A stretch of DNA of 13,054 nucleotides from Ramicandelaber brevisporus (GCA_025201865.1 MU602682.1:9422-22475); one strand, 5' to 3'; positions 1 to 6,477 are shown, numbered from the stretch's first letter. Notes: generated from the sequence alone by a model not told the origin. A program made the numbers and translations.

Positions 1-144
1 GTGAGGAATATCGATCTACATATATAGGTTAGCTCATCTGCAGCGCTTTTACTGCATATTATTCAATAGTAGAATGTTTACAAGAGTGCTGAAGGACATA
101 TTTAGTAGATCATTTGGCACGATCTACTCATTCTTAAAAACAAT

Positions 145-1047
145 CTAGTTAGAGACTTCGGAGATGAAATCGGAGTATTTGAGACCAGTAACCTTGGCAA
201 TGTATTCACGATGGGAATACGGATTCACAAATACAGTTGGCTTAGCACTATTGCAGACTTCTTGACCAAACGAAACGACACCAATCTGCACATTCTGGTT
301 GCTTTTATCCTTGATAAGGAGTGGGCCGCCGCTGTCACCATGGCAAGCATCAACAGTAGCGCCTTGCTCATTCGTTTTACTCAATGTACAGAACTGTGAG
401 ATGCCCTTCTTGAACATATAACCCCAGTTTGTGGCACACGTGTCTGGATGCGTAATTTGCACGAATCCCTTACGAAGGACATTGGTTCTCACAATTGGGT
501 TTCCGTTGATCCAGCCCCAGCCAGAAGCGGTGCCAAGTGTGTTAACACCGAAAGATCTGACATCGGCAATCTTGATCGGCTTCACAGAGTCGCTCCATTG
601 GAGTTTGTTTTGGAGAGTCAGAACAGCAATATCGGCAGGCCAGTAAATATCCTTTTTCGAGGTGGCTGTGCTAGGCAAGTAGTCGGGTGAATAATCCCAA
701 TTGATGACATCGTGCTCGTAGTATTTCGGAGCATTCACCATTGTGTTGATATCGATATGGCCAGTGTAAACCTTGACAGAGGCGATGGTTTTGAACGGCT
801 TGTCACTTCCAGGAGAAGCAAACTCGCGCACGCAGTGAGCAGCGGTTAAGATGTGGCGGTTGGAAATAATGGAGCCGGAGCATGAAGTGCCATTACCAAT
901 TTTAGGTGTGACACTGACAAATGCCATGAATGGCTCGTCGAACATCTTGACAGGTGTGCCATTGATGATATGAGGCACAGCTGGGATTGCGGCCACCATA
1001 GAGCTGCCGAGCAGAGTGGCAAAGGCAAAAAGGCGAGGAGCAAGCAT
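145..1047 (-). CDS. Secreted trypsin-like serine protease (chymotrypsin fold, family S1)
   Basis: This 300-residue protein is a secreted endopeptidase of the S1 family. Residues 1-20 form a hydrophobic signal peptide ending in VAA. A very short propeptide (IPAVPH) precedes the presumed mature start IINGT at residue 27, the equivalent of IVGG. The catalytic triad is complete: His71 in TAAHC, Asp139 in DIAVL and Ser239 in GDSGGP. Three cysteine pairs match the conserved disulfides (56/72, 204/220, 235/265). Asp233, six residues before the serine, is the S1-pocket Asp189 equivalent, so cleavage after Lys or Arg is predicted; Thr271 stands where trypsins have Gly226. The length is normal for the family. 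The start is a true ATG, and no ATG lies between it and a TATA-like box 114 bp upstream. The gene reads in tandem with the reductase at 1502-2356. Family and activity are well supported; the physiological substrate (nutrition or host-derived protein) is unknown. Confidence 0.93.
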   Translation of the reverse strand: MLAPRLFAFATLLGSSMVAAIPAVPHIINGTPVKMFDEPFMAFVSVTPKIGNGTSCSGSIISNRHILTAAHCVREFASPGSDKPFKTIASVKVYTGHIDINTMVNAPKYYEHDVINWDYSPDYLPSTATSKKDIYWPADIAVLTLQNKLQWSDSVKPIKIADVRSFGVNTLGTASGWGWINGNPIVRTNVLRKGFVQITHPDTCATNWGYMFKKGISQFCTLSKTNEQGATVDACHGDSGGPLLIKDKSNQNVQIGVVSFGQEVCNSAKPTVFVNPYSHREYIAKVTGLKYSDFISEVSN

Positions 1048-1092
1048 AGCTGTTACGAGTGTAATTCTAATCGATGGCTGAGGCCTGGTTGT

Positions 1093-1116
1093 ATGATAAT
1101 GATGATGATGATAATG
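1093..1116. repeat. ATG/ATA trinucleotide microsatellite in the protease leader
   Basis: The plus strand is a run of ATG and ATA triplets, reading CAT/TAT on the minus strand. It lies in the presumed 5' leader of the protease. In the sense direction (minus) it creates no upstream ATG. Confidence 0.7.
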
Positions 1117-1160
1117 AAGCTAGTTGACTGGAAGGTTGAAGTAAGTCAGACTCGACACGG

Positions 1161-1168
1161 TATTTATA
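1161..1168 (-). promoter_or_regulatory. TATA-box candidate for the trypsin-like gene
   Basis: The minus strand reads TATAAATA here, 114 bp upstream of the protease ATG. A start site about 30 bp downstream would give a leader of roughly 80 nt. That leader contains no ATG. This is position and consensus evidence only. Confidence 0.5.
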
Positions 1169-1169
1169 C

Positions 1170-1501
1170 TCTTTTTAGTCCACGCTAGCGCCGGAGATGG
1201 TGTATCGCGAAAGGAGAGTGTTCTAGTGCAGATTCTCAGTACCTTCCCCCCCCCGAACAGTTGTGCCTTGGTTTCCCTGTTGACAGTATTTTTAACCTTC
1301 CACCTTCAACCTTTCGCAAAGCCACAATGTGTACCCACCCAACTATTTTTAACCTGCGAAGTGTTAACCGCAGTGTCACGATTTGTGAACTCTTTCGATT
1401 TCTGTTGACTATAATATCTGATTTATTTCTAAAGTTAAAGTAGAGCTGCAATCGTACTCAAAAGTAAATGGTTGAATAAAAAGGATGAACTGGAAAGAAG
1501 A
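1170..1501. other. Intergenic region between two tandem minus-strand genes
   Basis: No coding sequence or RNA gene is visible. The stretch holds the 3' flank of the reductase gene, including an AATAAA on the minus strand at 1422-1427, and the distal promoter of the protease. A run of nine C at 1246-1254 is the only other notable element. Short open frames here have no family resemblance. Confidence 0.6.
1422..1427 (-). terminator. Poly(A) signal AATAAA for the reductase gene
   Basis: The minus strand reads AATAAA about 75 nt beyond the stop codon of the reductase, a normal distance for a fungal 3' end. No other canonical hexamer lies nearer. Confidence 0.5.
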
Positions 1502-2356
1502 TTAGAACTTGAAGATTTGCTCAGGAGCGTATCCAAGTCGACCGAGCATCCCTTTTGCTGGTCCTTGCTTGCGCCATAATCCAAATGGCCCGCCAACCGC
1601 TGCAACAAACTCCTCACTTCCGCACGCAAACACCATCACATCTTTATTGGCTGGCGCAGGCATCGTCTCGCGCAGCATGTTGTCATCAATACGGCCCACT
1701 CTGCCACTCCATCCCTCTGGCACATTCTTGGCCGCGGTCAATGTATAGTGCACCTTGAATCTGTCTGGAAACTTGTCAGCGTATTCATCAATCTCCTGCT
1801 TGTAATAGAAGTCTTCGGTGGTGCGCGATGAGAACAACAGTGTGAGCTTGGTGGTCTCATTTGGATCATTAAGGAACACATTCAGCAATCCCATCATTGG
1901 CGCAATGCCAACACCAGCCGCCACCATGCCCAGCTCTTTGAACATGTTCTTTTCAATCGGATAATGGACAAACGGACCTCGGAAGTTCAGCATGTCGCCC
2001 ACCTGCATCTTGAACAGTCTTGGCGATGTCAGTCCATCCGGATAATGCTTCAGCAGCAGATCAAAATGACCCTTGGTCTTCAGGTCAACGATGGGAGTGT
2101 AGTATCGATAGCGATACGGCGGGAACCAGCCGAGCCAGCCCTCGGACTTGAAGCGTGTCAAGATGAACGTGGTAAGCGGGAATTCGGGATCGGCTTCAGG
2201 GTCTGGAAGAGCGAAGCGGAAGATGGCGGTATCACTGGTGAGATAGGTGATTTTGACAAGCTTGAAGTCCTGATAATTCCATGCTTGAAGCCATTTGTGA
2301 CCGCTAATGAGGTGCAGCGTCTTCAGCTTCTTGTTCTGGTCCTTGGAGCTTGCCAT
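1502..2356 (-). CDS. NADH-cytochrome b5 reductase-like FAD/NAD(P)H oxidoreductase
   Basis: This 284-residue flavoprotein belongs to the ferredoxin-NADP reductase superfamily and resembles cytochrome b5 reductase (CBR/MCR1). Such enzymes pass electrons from NADH through FAD to cytochrome b5 or similar acceptors. The FAD-binding barrel (about residues 28-130) contains RYYTPI at 84-89, matching the RxYTxx flavin motif, then a GHFDLLLKHYPDG strand and GPF at 127-129. The nucleotide-binding half (about 140-284) has GVGIAPM at 148-154 (family: GTGITPM) and CGSEEF at 245-250 (family: CGPPxM). The C-terminus PEQIFKF closely resembles the Mcr1-type ending. No N-terminal membrane anchor or clear targeting peptide is seen, unlike Mcr1 or Cbr1, so a soluble location is possible. 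The ATG start is preceded by a TATA-like box at 2513-2519. The family is secure; the exact acceptor and the MCR1 versus CBR1 assignment are not. Confidence 0.88.
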   Translation of the reverse strand: MASSKDQNKKLKTLHLISGHKWLQAWNYQDFKLVKITYLTSDTAIFRFALPDPEADPEFPLTTFILTRFKSEGWLGWFPPYRYRYYTPIVDLKTKGHFDLLLKHYPDGLTSPRLFKMQVGDMLNFRGPFVHYPIEKNMFKELGMVAAGVGIAPMMGLLNVFLNDPNETTKLTLLFSSRTTEDFYYKQEIDEYADKFPDRFKVHYTLTAAKNVPEGWSGRVGRIDDNMLRETMPAPANKDVMVFACGSEEFVAAVGGPFGLWRKQGPAKGMLGRLGYAPEQIFKF

Positions 2357-2417
2357 TCGTTGAAGTCTGTATTTGTTGCGAGTGGAGGTGTACGGATATG
2401 CGCTGTCGTACAGAGAG

Positions 2418-2444
2418 AATAGTCAATAGTCAATAGTCAATAGT
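2418..2444. repeat. Heptanucleotide tandem repeat, AATAGTC, nearly four copies
   Basis: Three perfect AATAGTC units and a fourth lacking its last base lie in the presumed 5' leader of the reductase gene. On the minus strand the unit reads GACTATT. It overlaps the end of a short upstream ORF (2430-2474). Confidence 0.85.
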
Positions 2445-2474
2445 TGATTGTCGATGGTCAAATCGAAGAAGCAT
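2430..2474 (-). other. Possible 14-codon upstream ORF in the reductase leader
   Basis: A minus-strand ATG at 2474 opens a 14-residue frame whose stop (TGA, 2432-2430) falls inside the AATAGTC repeat, 73 nt before the main ATG. It lies just downstream of where transcription would start if the TATA-like box at 2513-2519 is used. It is a candidate translational regulator only; no function can be assigned. Confidence 0.3.
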
Positions 2475-2512
2475 CCTTGTGTGTTCACACACGCGGGGAT
2501 TCATCCTTCAAA

Positions 2513-2519
2513 TTTTATA
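2513..2519 (-). promoter_or_regulatory. TATA-box candidate for the reductase gene
   Basis: The minus strand reads TATAAAA 157 bp upstream of the reductase ATG, which would give a leader of about 125 nt. This rests on consensus and spacing only. Confidence 0.45.
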
Positions 2520-2807
2520 TTAAACTACGAACTGCGAAGCGCTGTTGATCATATCTGATGTCGATTGTTCACTAGCGCTTCCTGAGCAGATACACCCGAT
2601 TCTTGGGGCTGTGCGATATTATTGGTTCATTTTCAGAACGATGATTTTTTTACTTTCCGATTGTCCTTTTGAATACTTGCTGTTCGTTTTCAGCCTTTCA
2701 AAGCCCCTGTTTCGAAATCTACAAACAAAAAAAAAACAACGAAGACGACGACGACAGCACCAGCGACGACAACGACTGCCTTGTAACTGTAGCTGTAGTT
2801 GCTGTAA

Positions 2808-2987
2808 CTGTTGTTATTGTTGTTGTTGTTGCTACGAAAATATCCCTTTGTTCGTCTCATATCAGCAACGCTGTTTCTCAATCGTCTTACAACAAGGCTA
2901 CGAAGCCTGAATCTCGGCCATCTCTGGTCGCAATCTCGCTCAATCTCTTCTACTACTGCTTCGACTACTTCCATCGCAGCTTTATCA
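2808..2987 (+). other. ATG-less in-frame extension upstream of DUS1, presequence-like
   Basis: The DUS1 frame stays open for 60 codons upstream of its first ATG, back to an in-frame TAA at 2805-2807. The first eight codons are CTG, TTG or TTA, followed by one more leucine codon. The translated stretch has seven basic residues, no Asp or Glu, and many Ser, Thr and Leu, which resembles a mitochondrial presequence. It could be used only by non-AUG initiation or by splicing from an upstream ATG exon. A pyrimidine-rich untranslated leader would give a similar composition by chance. Confidence 0.3.
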
Positions 2988-4631
2988 ATGCCAGCCGTCG
3001 AATCCGAACCATCTGCTACCATGCAGAATGAACAACAGATGGAACGCCCCCGCAAGCTCAAAGGCTACGACTTCTTCCGCAACATCCTCGGCTCACCTCG
3101 CTTCATTGTTGCACCGATGGTTGACCAGAGTGAGCTGCCCTGGCGCATTCTCGCTCGTCGCTACGGCGCTCAGCTCTGCTACACACCCATGTTCCATGCA
3201 CGCATGTTCACCGAGCCACAAAACGAGCAGTATCGCCGCGACGTCTGGTCAACCTGCGCCAAACTAGACCGTCCACTCGTGGTTCAGTTCTGTGCAAATG
3301 ACGCCGACATTTTGCTGAAGGCTGCTCTCATGGTTCAGGACCATTGCGACGCTGTTGACATTAACCTGGGATGTCCACAGGGTATTGCCAAGCGCGGCCG
3401 CTACGGCTCGTTCTTGCAAGATGAATGGGAGTTGATTGCCAAGATGGTTTCCACACTGAACGAGCATCTTGACATTCCGGTAACTTGCAAGATTCGAGTG
3501 TTTCCGGACCCAGAGCGCACTGTAGCTTACGCGAAAATGATTGAGGCTGCTGGATGCCAAATGCTGACTGTTCATGGCCGCACTCGCGAGCAAAAAGGTC
3601 ACAACACTGGATTGGCAGATTGGGCACAGATCAAGAGAGTGAGAGAAGTCGTCAAGATTCCAATGCTCAGCAACGGCAATATTTTGTATGGAAACGATAT
3701 TGACAGAGCGATTGAGGCGACGGGAGCGGATGGTGCCATGGTGAGCGAAACACACCTGTGTAATCCGGCTGTGTTTGTCAAGAAGAATCCAGTGATCACC
3801 GACATTGCTCGCGAGTATTTGGAGATTGCTGGATTTGCCAAGCCAAAGGATCAAGGAAACGCAGAAGATGCAGTGAACACAGCGTATCCGACTATTTTGC
3901 CTCACATTCGTGCGCACATGTTCAAGTTATTGCTGCCAGCACTGTCGATCCACACAGATATCCGTGAAAAGCTGGGAAGAGTTGGACCAGATGGCTTTGC
4001 CGGCGTCGTTGAGCAGCTGGATGCACGACTGAGGGAAGAGATGAAGACGGCTGGCGATGATGGTAGCCCAGATGTGCCAGAACATCACTGGCCAATGGGC
4101 GAGGATGGTGTCAAAAGAGTGATTCCTCATTGGAGATGTCAGCCGTACATTAGACCTCCACTTCCACCGCAGCACTTCCAGAAGAAGGACACTGCCAAGG
4201 ACTCGGTTGAGCCAGACAACGATGCAGCAGTTGAGTCGAGTAAGCGTGCTGCCGAAGAAGCCGCTGGTGGTGATAATACCGAAGCTGCCAAGCGTTCGCG
4301 CACATCAGATACCGACGGCACAGTCATGAGCCATAAGGAACGTGTCGCAGCTGCCAAGGCCAAGAGCAAGCCAACAGTCAACAAGTGCATTGTATGTCAA
4401 CATCACATTGCAGGTAAGGACTGTGCGCGTCACAGCTGCCGTCAGTGCTGCCGCCAGGCATCGAAGGATGCTAAGCAGCAAGCTACCCAAGACGGCGAGA
4501 CTCTGGATGTCAATTCGACGCAGCTCGAGGTTGTTTGCGAGAGTCACATGGACAAACGTGAAAAGAAGCGCATCGCCAAAGCAATGGCCGATCAAGAAGA
4601 GCAAGCGCAGTCTGAAGCTGTCGCTGCATAA
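2988..4631 (+). CDS. DUS1: tRNA-dihydrouridine synthase, Dus1 type, with C-terminal Cys-rich module
   Basis: This 547-residue protein is a Dus1-family flavoenzyme that reduces uridine to dihydrouridine in the D-loop of tRNAs (positions 16/17 in yeast). Numbering is from the ATG at 2988. The FMN barrel opens with APMVDQSE (42-49). The catalytic motif NLGCPQGIAKRGRYGSFL places the general-acid cysteine at 129. Lys168 lies in CKIRVF, followed by HGRTREQKG and SNGNIL. The phosphate-loop motif is SETHLCNP (253-260), where Dus1 proteins normally have AEGNLYNP. After a charged linker, a Cys/His cluster at 467-520 (CIVC, CARHSC, RQCC, CESH) looks zinc-binding. The first in-frame ATG is chosen because the conserved barrel begins about 40 residues later; the ATG at 3021 has a better context (ACC before it) and would remove only 11 residues. 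Convergent with URK1. Confidence 0.94.
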   Translation: MPAVESEPSATMQNEQQMERPRKLKGYDFFRNILGSPRFIVAPMVDQSELPWRILARRYGAQLCYTPMFHARMFTEPQNEQYRRDVWSTCAKLDRPLVVQFCANDADILLKAALMVQDHCDAVDINLGCPQGIAKRGRYGSFLQDEWELIAKMVSTLNEHLDIPVTCKIRVFPDPERTVAYAKMIEAAGCQMLTVHGRTREQKGHNTGLADWAQIKRVREVVKIPMLSNGNILYGNDIDRAIEATGADGAMVSETHLCNPAVFVKKNPVITDIAREYLEIAGFAKPKDQGNAEDAVNTAYPTILPHIRAHMFKLLLPALSIHTDIREKLGRVGPDGFAGVVEQLDARLREEMKTAGDDGSPDVPEHHWPMGEDGVKRVIPHWRCQPYIRPPLPPQHFQKKDTAKDSVEPDNDAAVESSKRAAEEAAGGDNTEAAKRSRTSDTDGTVMSHKERVAAAKAKSKPTVNKCIVCQHHIAGKDCARHSCRQCCRQASKDAKQQATQDGETLDVNSTQLEVVCESHMDKREKKRIAKAMADQEEQAQSEAVAA

Positions 4632-4699
4632 AATTTATACACCTTTGAGCCCTAGATACCAGTCTATGTCTATTTTTTTTAAATACTGTCTTGTTTTGT

Positions 4700-4705
4700 T
4701 TTAAT
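4700..4705 (-). terminator. Possible variant poly(A) signal ATTAAA for URK1
   Basis: The minus strand reads ATTAAA about 60 nt after the URK1 stop. No minus-strand AATAAA is present in the gap. If used, the URK1 3' UTR would overlap that of DUS1. Confidence 0.3.
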
Positions 4706-4713
4706 GTGTTTGT

Positions 4714-4719
4714 AATAAA
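4714..4719 (+). terminator. Poly(A) signal AATAAA for DUS1
   Basis: A canonical AATAAA lies 83 nt after the DUS1 stop codon, with a GT-containing stretch just beyond it. It lies in the 134-bp gap shared with the convergent URK1 gene. Confidence 0.6.
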
Positions 4720-4765
4720 CAGTGTGAGCATAACGAAATGGGGGAAAGGAGACAACGATGGTTAA

Positions 4766-6157
4766 TTAGTCAGCGGTGCCAAAGTAGCGAGAGGCAAATG
4801 GACCCATTCCAGGCTCAATCATAAGGGTGCCGCTGGTCAGACCAGCATCAACGGCAGATGTCACAATCTTCACCTTTGGGAATGCACGCTTGATTGTATG
4901 GATGCCGAGCTGTGTTGCCAGCAGGCACATGAAGATGATTCTATCCTCGCCAACTCCATGATCCAGCAGCACACGAATGGCCATCATGGCAGCTGCGCCA
5001 GTGCCAAGTGTGGCATCAAGCAGCAGAACGGGGCTTTCCGAAATCTTGCGCGGCAGCTTCTTGTAGTGGAACCGTGGCTCTCCGGTTACAGGAGAGGATT
5101 GGATGAGAACCTTGCCCAGCGGAACGTCGGCCAGCACCTGGCGAGCAGCAATCTCCATCGGTGCACCAGAGCGCACAACAGTGACGACGCTTGGAGTGGT
5201 GGCGAGGCGAGAGCCCTTGTACTCGACATCGACTGGCGTGGTAACGGTGATATCCTCATATGGCAGTTCGGACAAGCCGCGCTCGATGACTAGCCGAGAC
5301 AGGCGGTCGGCGTAGAAGATGAAATCGTCGCGGGAGCAGCTGGCTTCACGGATCTTGGTGTGGATGGCGAGCAGCTGTGGTGTCTGTTCCAAGACCACGA
5401 CATTTGGTGGGAGTGGCGTGCCTGGAGCAATCTGCTCAGATGCCAGAATGCTGCGGTTATCGCAATGGCGCTCGGCGAGCTGGCGTCTAATGTGCTGCGT
5501 GACAACATCAATCGCAATTGTGTTATCCAGACCGCGTGGAATAATGATATCGGCGTGAGCCATGGTCGGCTGAATGAACTGGTCATGGTTGGGCTTCACG
5601 AACCGCTTATACTGCTGAATGACACCCTCCGGATCGCGGCCACGCTGAGTACAGTCTCGGATCAGTCTTCTCGCCAGGCGCAAATCGCTGTCCGTATCAA
5701 CAAACACACACAGATCCATCAACTCACGCACTTTGGCATCGTACAGCGCAAAGATGCCCTCAAATGCCACAACCGTCGCACCGTACACTGCCTGCACCTG
5801 GTCGGTGGACCGAGCATGCTTCGAGAAGTCATACACGGGCACATCCACCGCCTCGCCCTTCTTGAGCTTCAGGAGAGTCTCGAACAGAGCGTCGTAGTCG
5901 AAGGCGTCGGGTCTGTCAAAGTCGTAGTTGTTGGCAAAGGCCTGCTTGCTCTGCTCAGGAGTCAATGGGCGGTAGAAGGAGTCCATGCTCAAGATGACCA
6001 CCCAGCGCACGCCGAGGTGCTTGACAATGCGCTCGGCAACGCAAGTCTTGCCACTGGCGCTACCTCCGGCAATACCGACAATGTAAACAGGGCGGTTCTG
6101 GCCATTGTTGTCGTACCAAGGCGGGCGGCCTTGCTCTGTAGCTCCTCCGGAAGTCAT
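4766..6157 (-). CDS. URK1: Uridine kinase with C-terminal UPRT-like domain (Urk1/UCKL1 type)
   Basis: This 463-residue bifunctional-looking enzyme phosphorylates uridine and cytidine to UMP and CMP in pyrimidine salvage. The kinase half (about 24-230) has the Walker A loop GGSASGKT at 31-38, catalytic Asp59 in SMDSFY, the nucleoside-binding block YDFDRPDAFD (78-87), YDFSKHAR (109-116), FEGIFALY (132-139) and the Arg-rich lid RRLIRD plus RGRD (163-176). The second half (about 255-463) is a uracil phosphoribosyltransferase fold with DATLGTGAAA (381-390) and the terminal PGMGPFASRYFGT. The PRPP and uracil loops differ from active UPRTs, as is usual in the Urk1/UCKL1 group, so salvage of free uracil by this domain is doubtful. 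The conventional ATG at 6157 is chosen; the open frame continues upstream without an ATG, and splicing of a 73-nt candidate intron could add 23 residues. Confidence 0.93.
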   Translation of the reverse strand: MTSGGATEQGRPPWYDNNGQNRPVYIVGIAGGSASGKTCVAERIVKHLGVRWVVILSMDSFYRPLTPEQSKQAFANNYDFDRPDAFDYDALFETLLKLKKGEAVDVPVYDFSKHARSTDQVQAVYGATVVAFEGIFALYDAKVRELMDLCVFVDTDSDLRLARRLIRDCTQRGRDPEGVIQQYKRFVKPNHDQFIQPTMAHADIIIPRGLDNTIAIDVVTQHIRRQLAERHCDNRSILASEQIAPGTPLPPNVVVLEQTPQLLAIHTKIREASCSRDDFIFYADRLSRLVIERGLSELPYEDITVTTPVDVEYKGSRLATTPSVVTVVRSGAPMEIAARQVLADVPLGKVLIQSSPVTGEPRFHYKKLPRKISESPVLLLDATLGTGAAAMMAIRVLLDHGVGEDRIIFMCLLATQLGIHTIKRAFPKVKIVTSAVDAGLTSGTLMIEPGMGPFASRYFGTAD

Positions 6158-6209
6158 GTGGCTTTCTTTTGTTGTTTGTTCTCGGTGCACTGGTCCGGCT
6201 TGCTGATGA

Positions 6210-6282
6210 CTTGCACAAGTAAAAAAAAGAAAAGGGATCAACACTGGCAAAAGTCAAAAAAGAAAAGTCTGGACACACTCAC
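6210..6282 (-). other. Candidate 73-nt intron in the URK1 5' region
   Basis: On the minus strand a consensus donor GTGAGT begins at 6282. A pyrimidine tract follows, and the first AG after it (CAAG) ends at 6210. Removal joins a 17-nt exon starting at an ATG (6299-6283) in frame to the URK1 coding frame, adding 23 residues before the Met at 6157. Without splicing, the 6299 ATG meets TGA after six codons. An alternative CAG acceptor ending at 6203 would be out of frame. Confidence 0.35.
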
Positions 6283-6325
6283 GCCGCGGAACTGTACATC
6301 CGTTTTGTCACTTGCTCTGTTTTGC

Positions 6326-6364
6326 TCAGTTTGCTTTCTTTCCTTTTGAAATGATTGCTCTCAT
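6326..6364 (-). other. Possible 12-codon upstream ORF in the URK1 leader
   Basis: A minus-strand ATG at 6364 opens a 12-residue frame ending in TGA at 6328-6326. It would be in the transcript only if initiation occurs close to the TATA-like box at 6402-6409. Nothing further supports it. Confidence 0.25.
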
Positions 6365-6401
6365 TGAAAAATAAATAAATGAGCACTTTCTATTTTTTTT
6401 A

Positions 6402-6409
6402 TTTTTATA
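6402..6409 (-). promoter_or_regulatory. TATA-box candidate for URK1
   Basis: The minus strand reads TATAAAAA, 110 bp upstream of the alternative ATG at 6299 and 252 bp upstream of the ATG at 6157. A start site about 30 bp downstream would include the candidate first exon in the transcript. The setting is A/T-rich, so chance occurrence is possible. Confidence 0.4.
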
Positions 6410-6477
6410 AGATGCTGTATTGATGAGCATTCCTTTTGTGTGCAAGACTCAAATGTCGATGTGACGCTCGAGCACTC

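Larger units (their letters stand above)
2357..2987. other. Divergent intergenic region between the reductase gene and DUS1
   Basis: About 630 bp separate the two divergent ATG codons. The left part carries the reductase TATA candidate, the heptamer repeat and the upstream ORF. A CCAAT box on the minus strand (ATTGG on plus) lies at 2621-2625 and could serve either direction. The right part is the DUS1 leader: an A-rich run and GAC triplets near 2729-2760, then TTG triplets at 2811-2830. No ATG occurs on the plus strand between 2644 and 2987, fitting a scanned DUS1 leader. No independent gene is supported. Confidence 0.6.

Noticed and set aside
1-144. Possible gene end at the left edge of the window
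   Set aside because: No coding signal on either strand; it reads as AT-rich 3' flank of the protease gene without a canonical AATAAA.
2478-2491. Small palindrome TGTGTG-TT-CACACA
   Set aside because: Six-base arms of a simple GT/CA repeat; not convincing as an operator or hairpin without further support.
2641-2910. 90-codon ATG frame in the DUS1 leader with basic and Cys-rich low complexity
   Set aside because: The composition follows from A-rich, GAC and TTG simple repeats, and there is no recognisable domain. It could matter only as an upstream exon, noted under the DUS1 extension.
3264-3917. 217-codon minus-strand open frame opposite DUS1
   Set aside because: No family resemblance, and it lies wholly inside the conserved Dus barrel coding sequence.
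5360-6349. 330-codon plus-strand open frame antisense to URK1
   Set aside because: It begins at GTG, has no recognisable domain, and lies opposite a gene with clear kinase and UPRT motifs. It is a by-product of that gene's codon structure.
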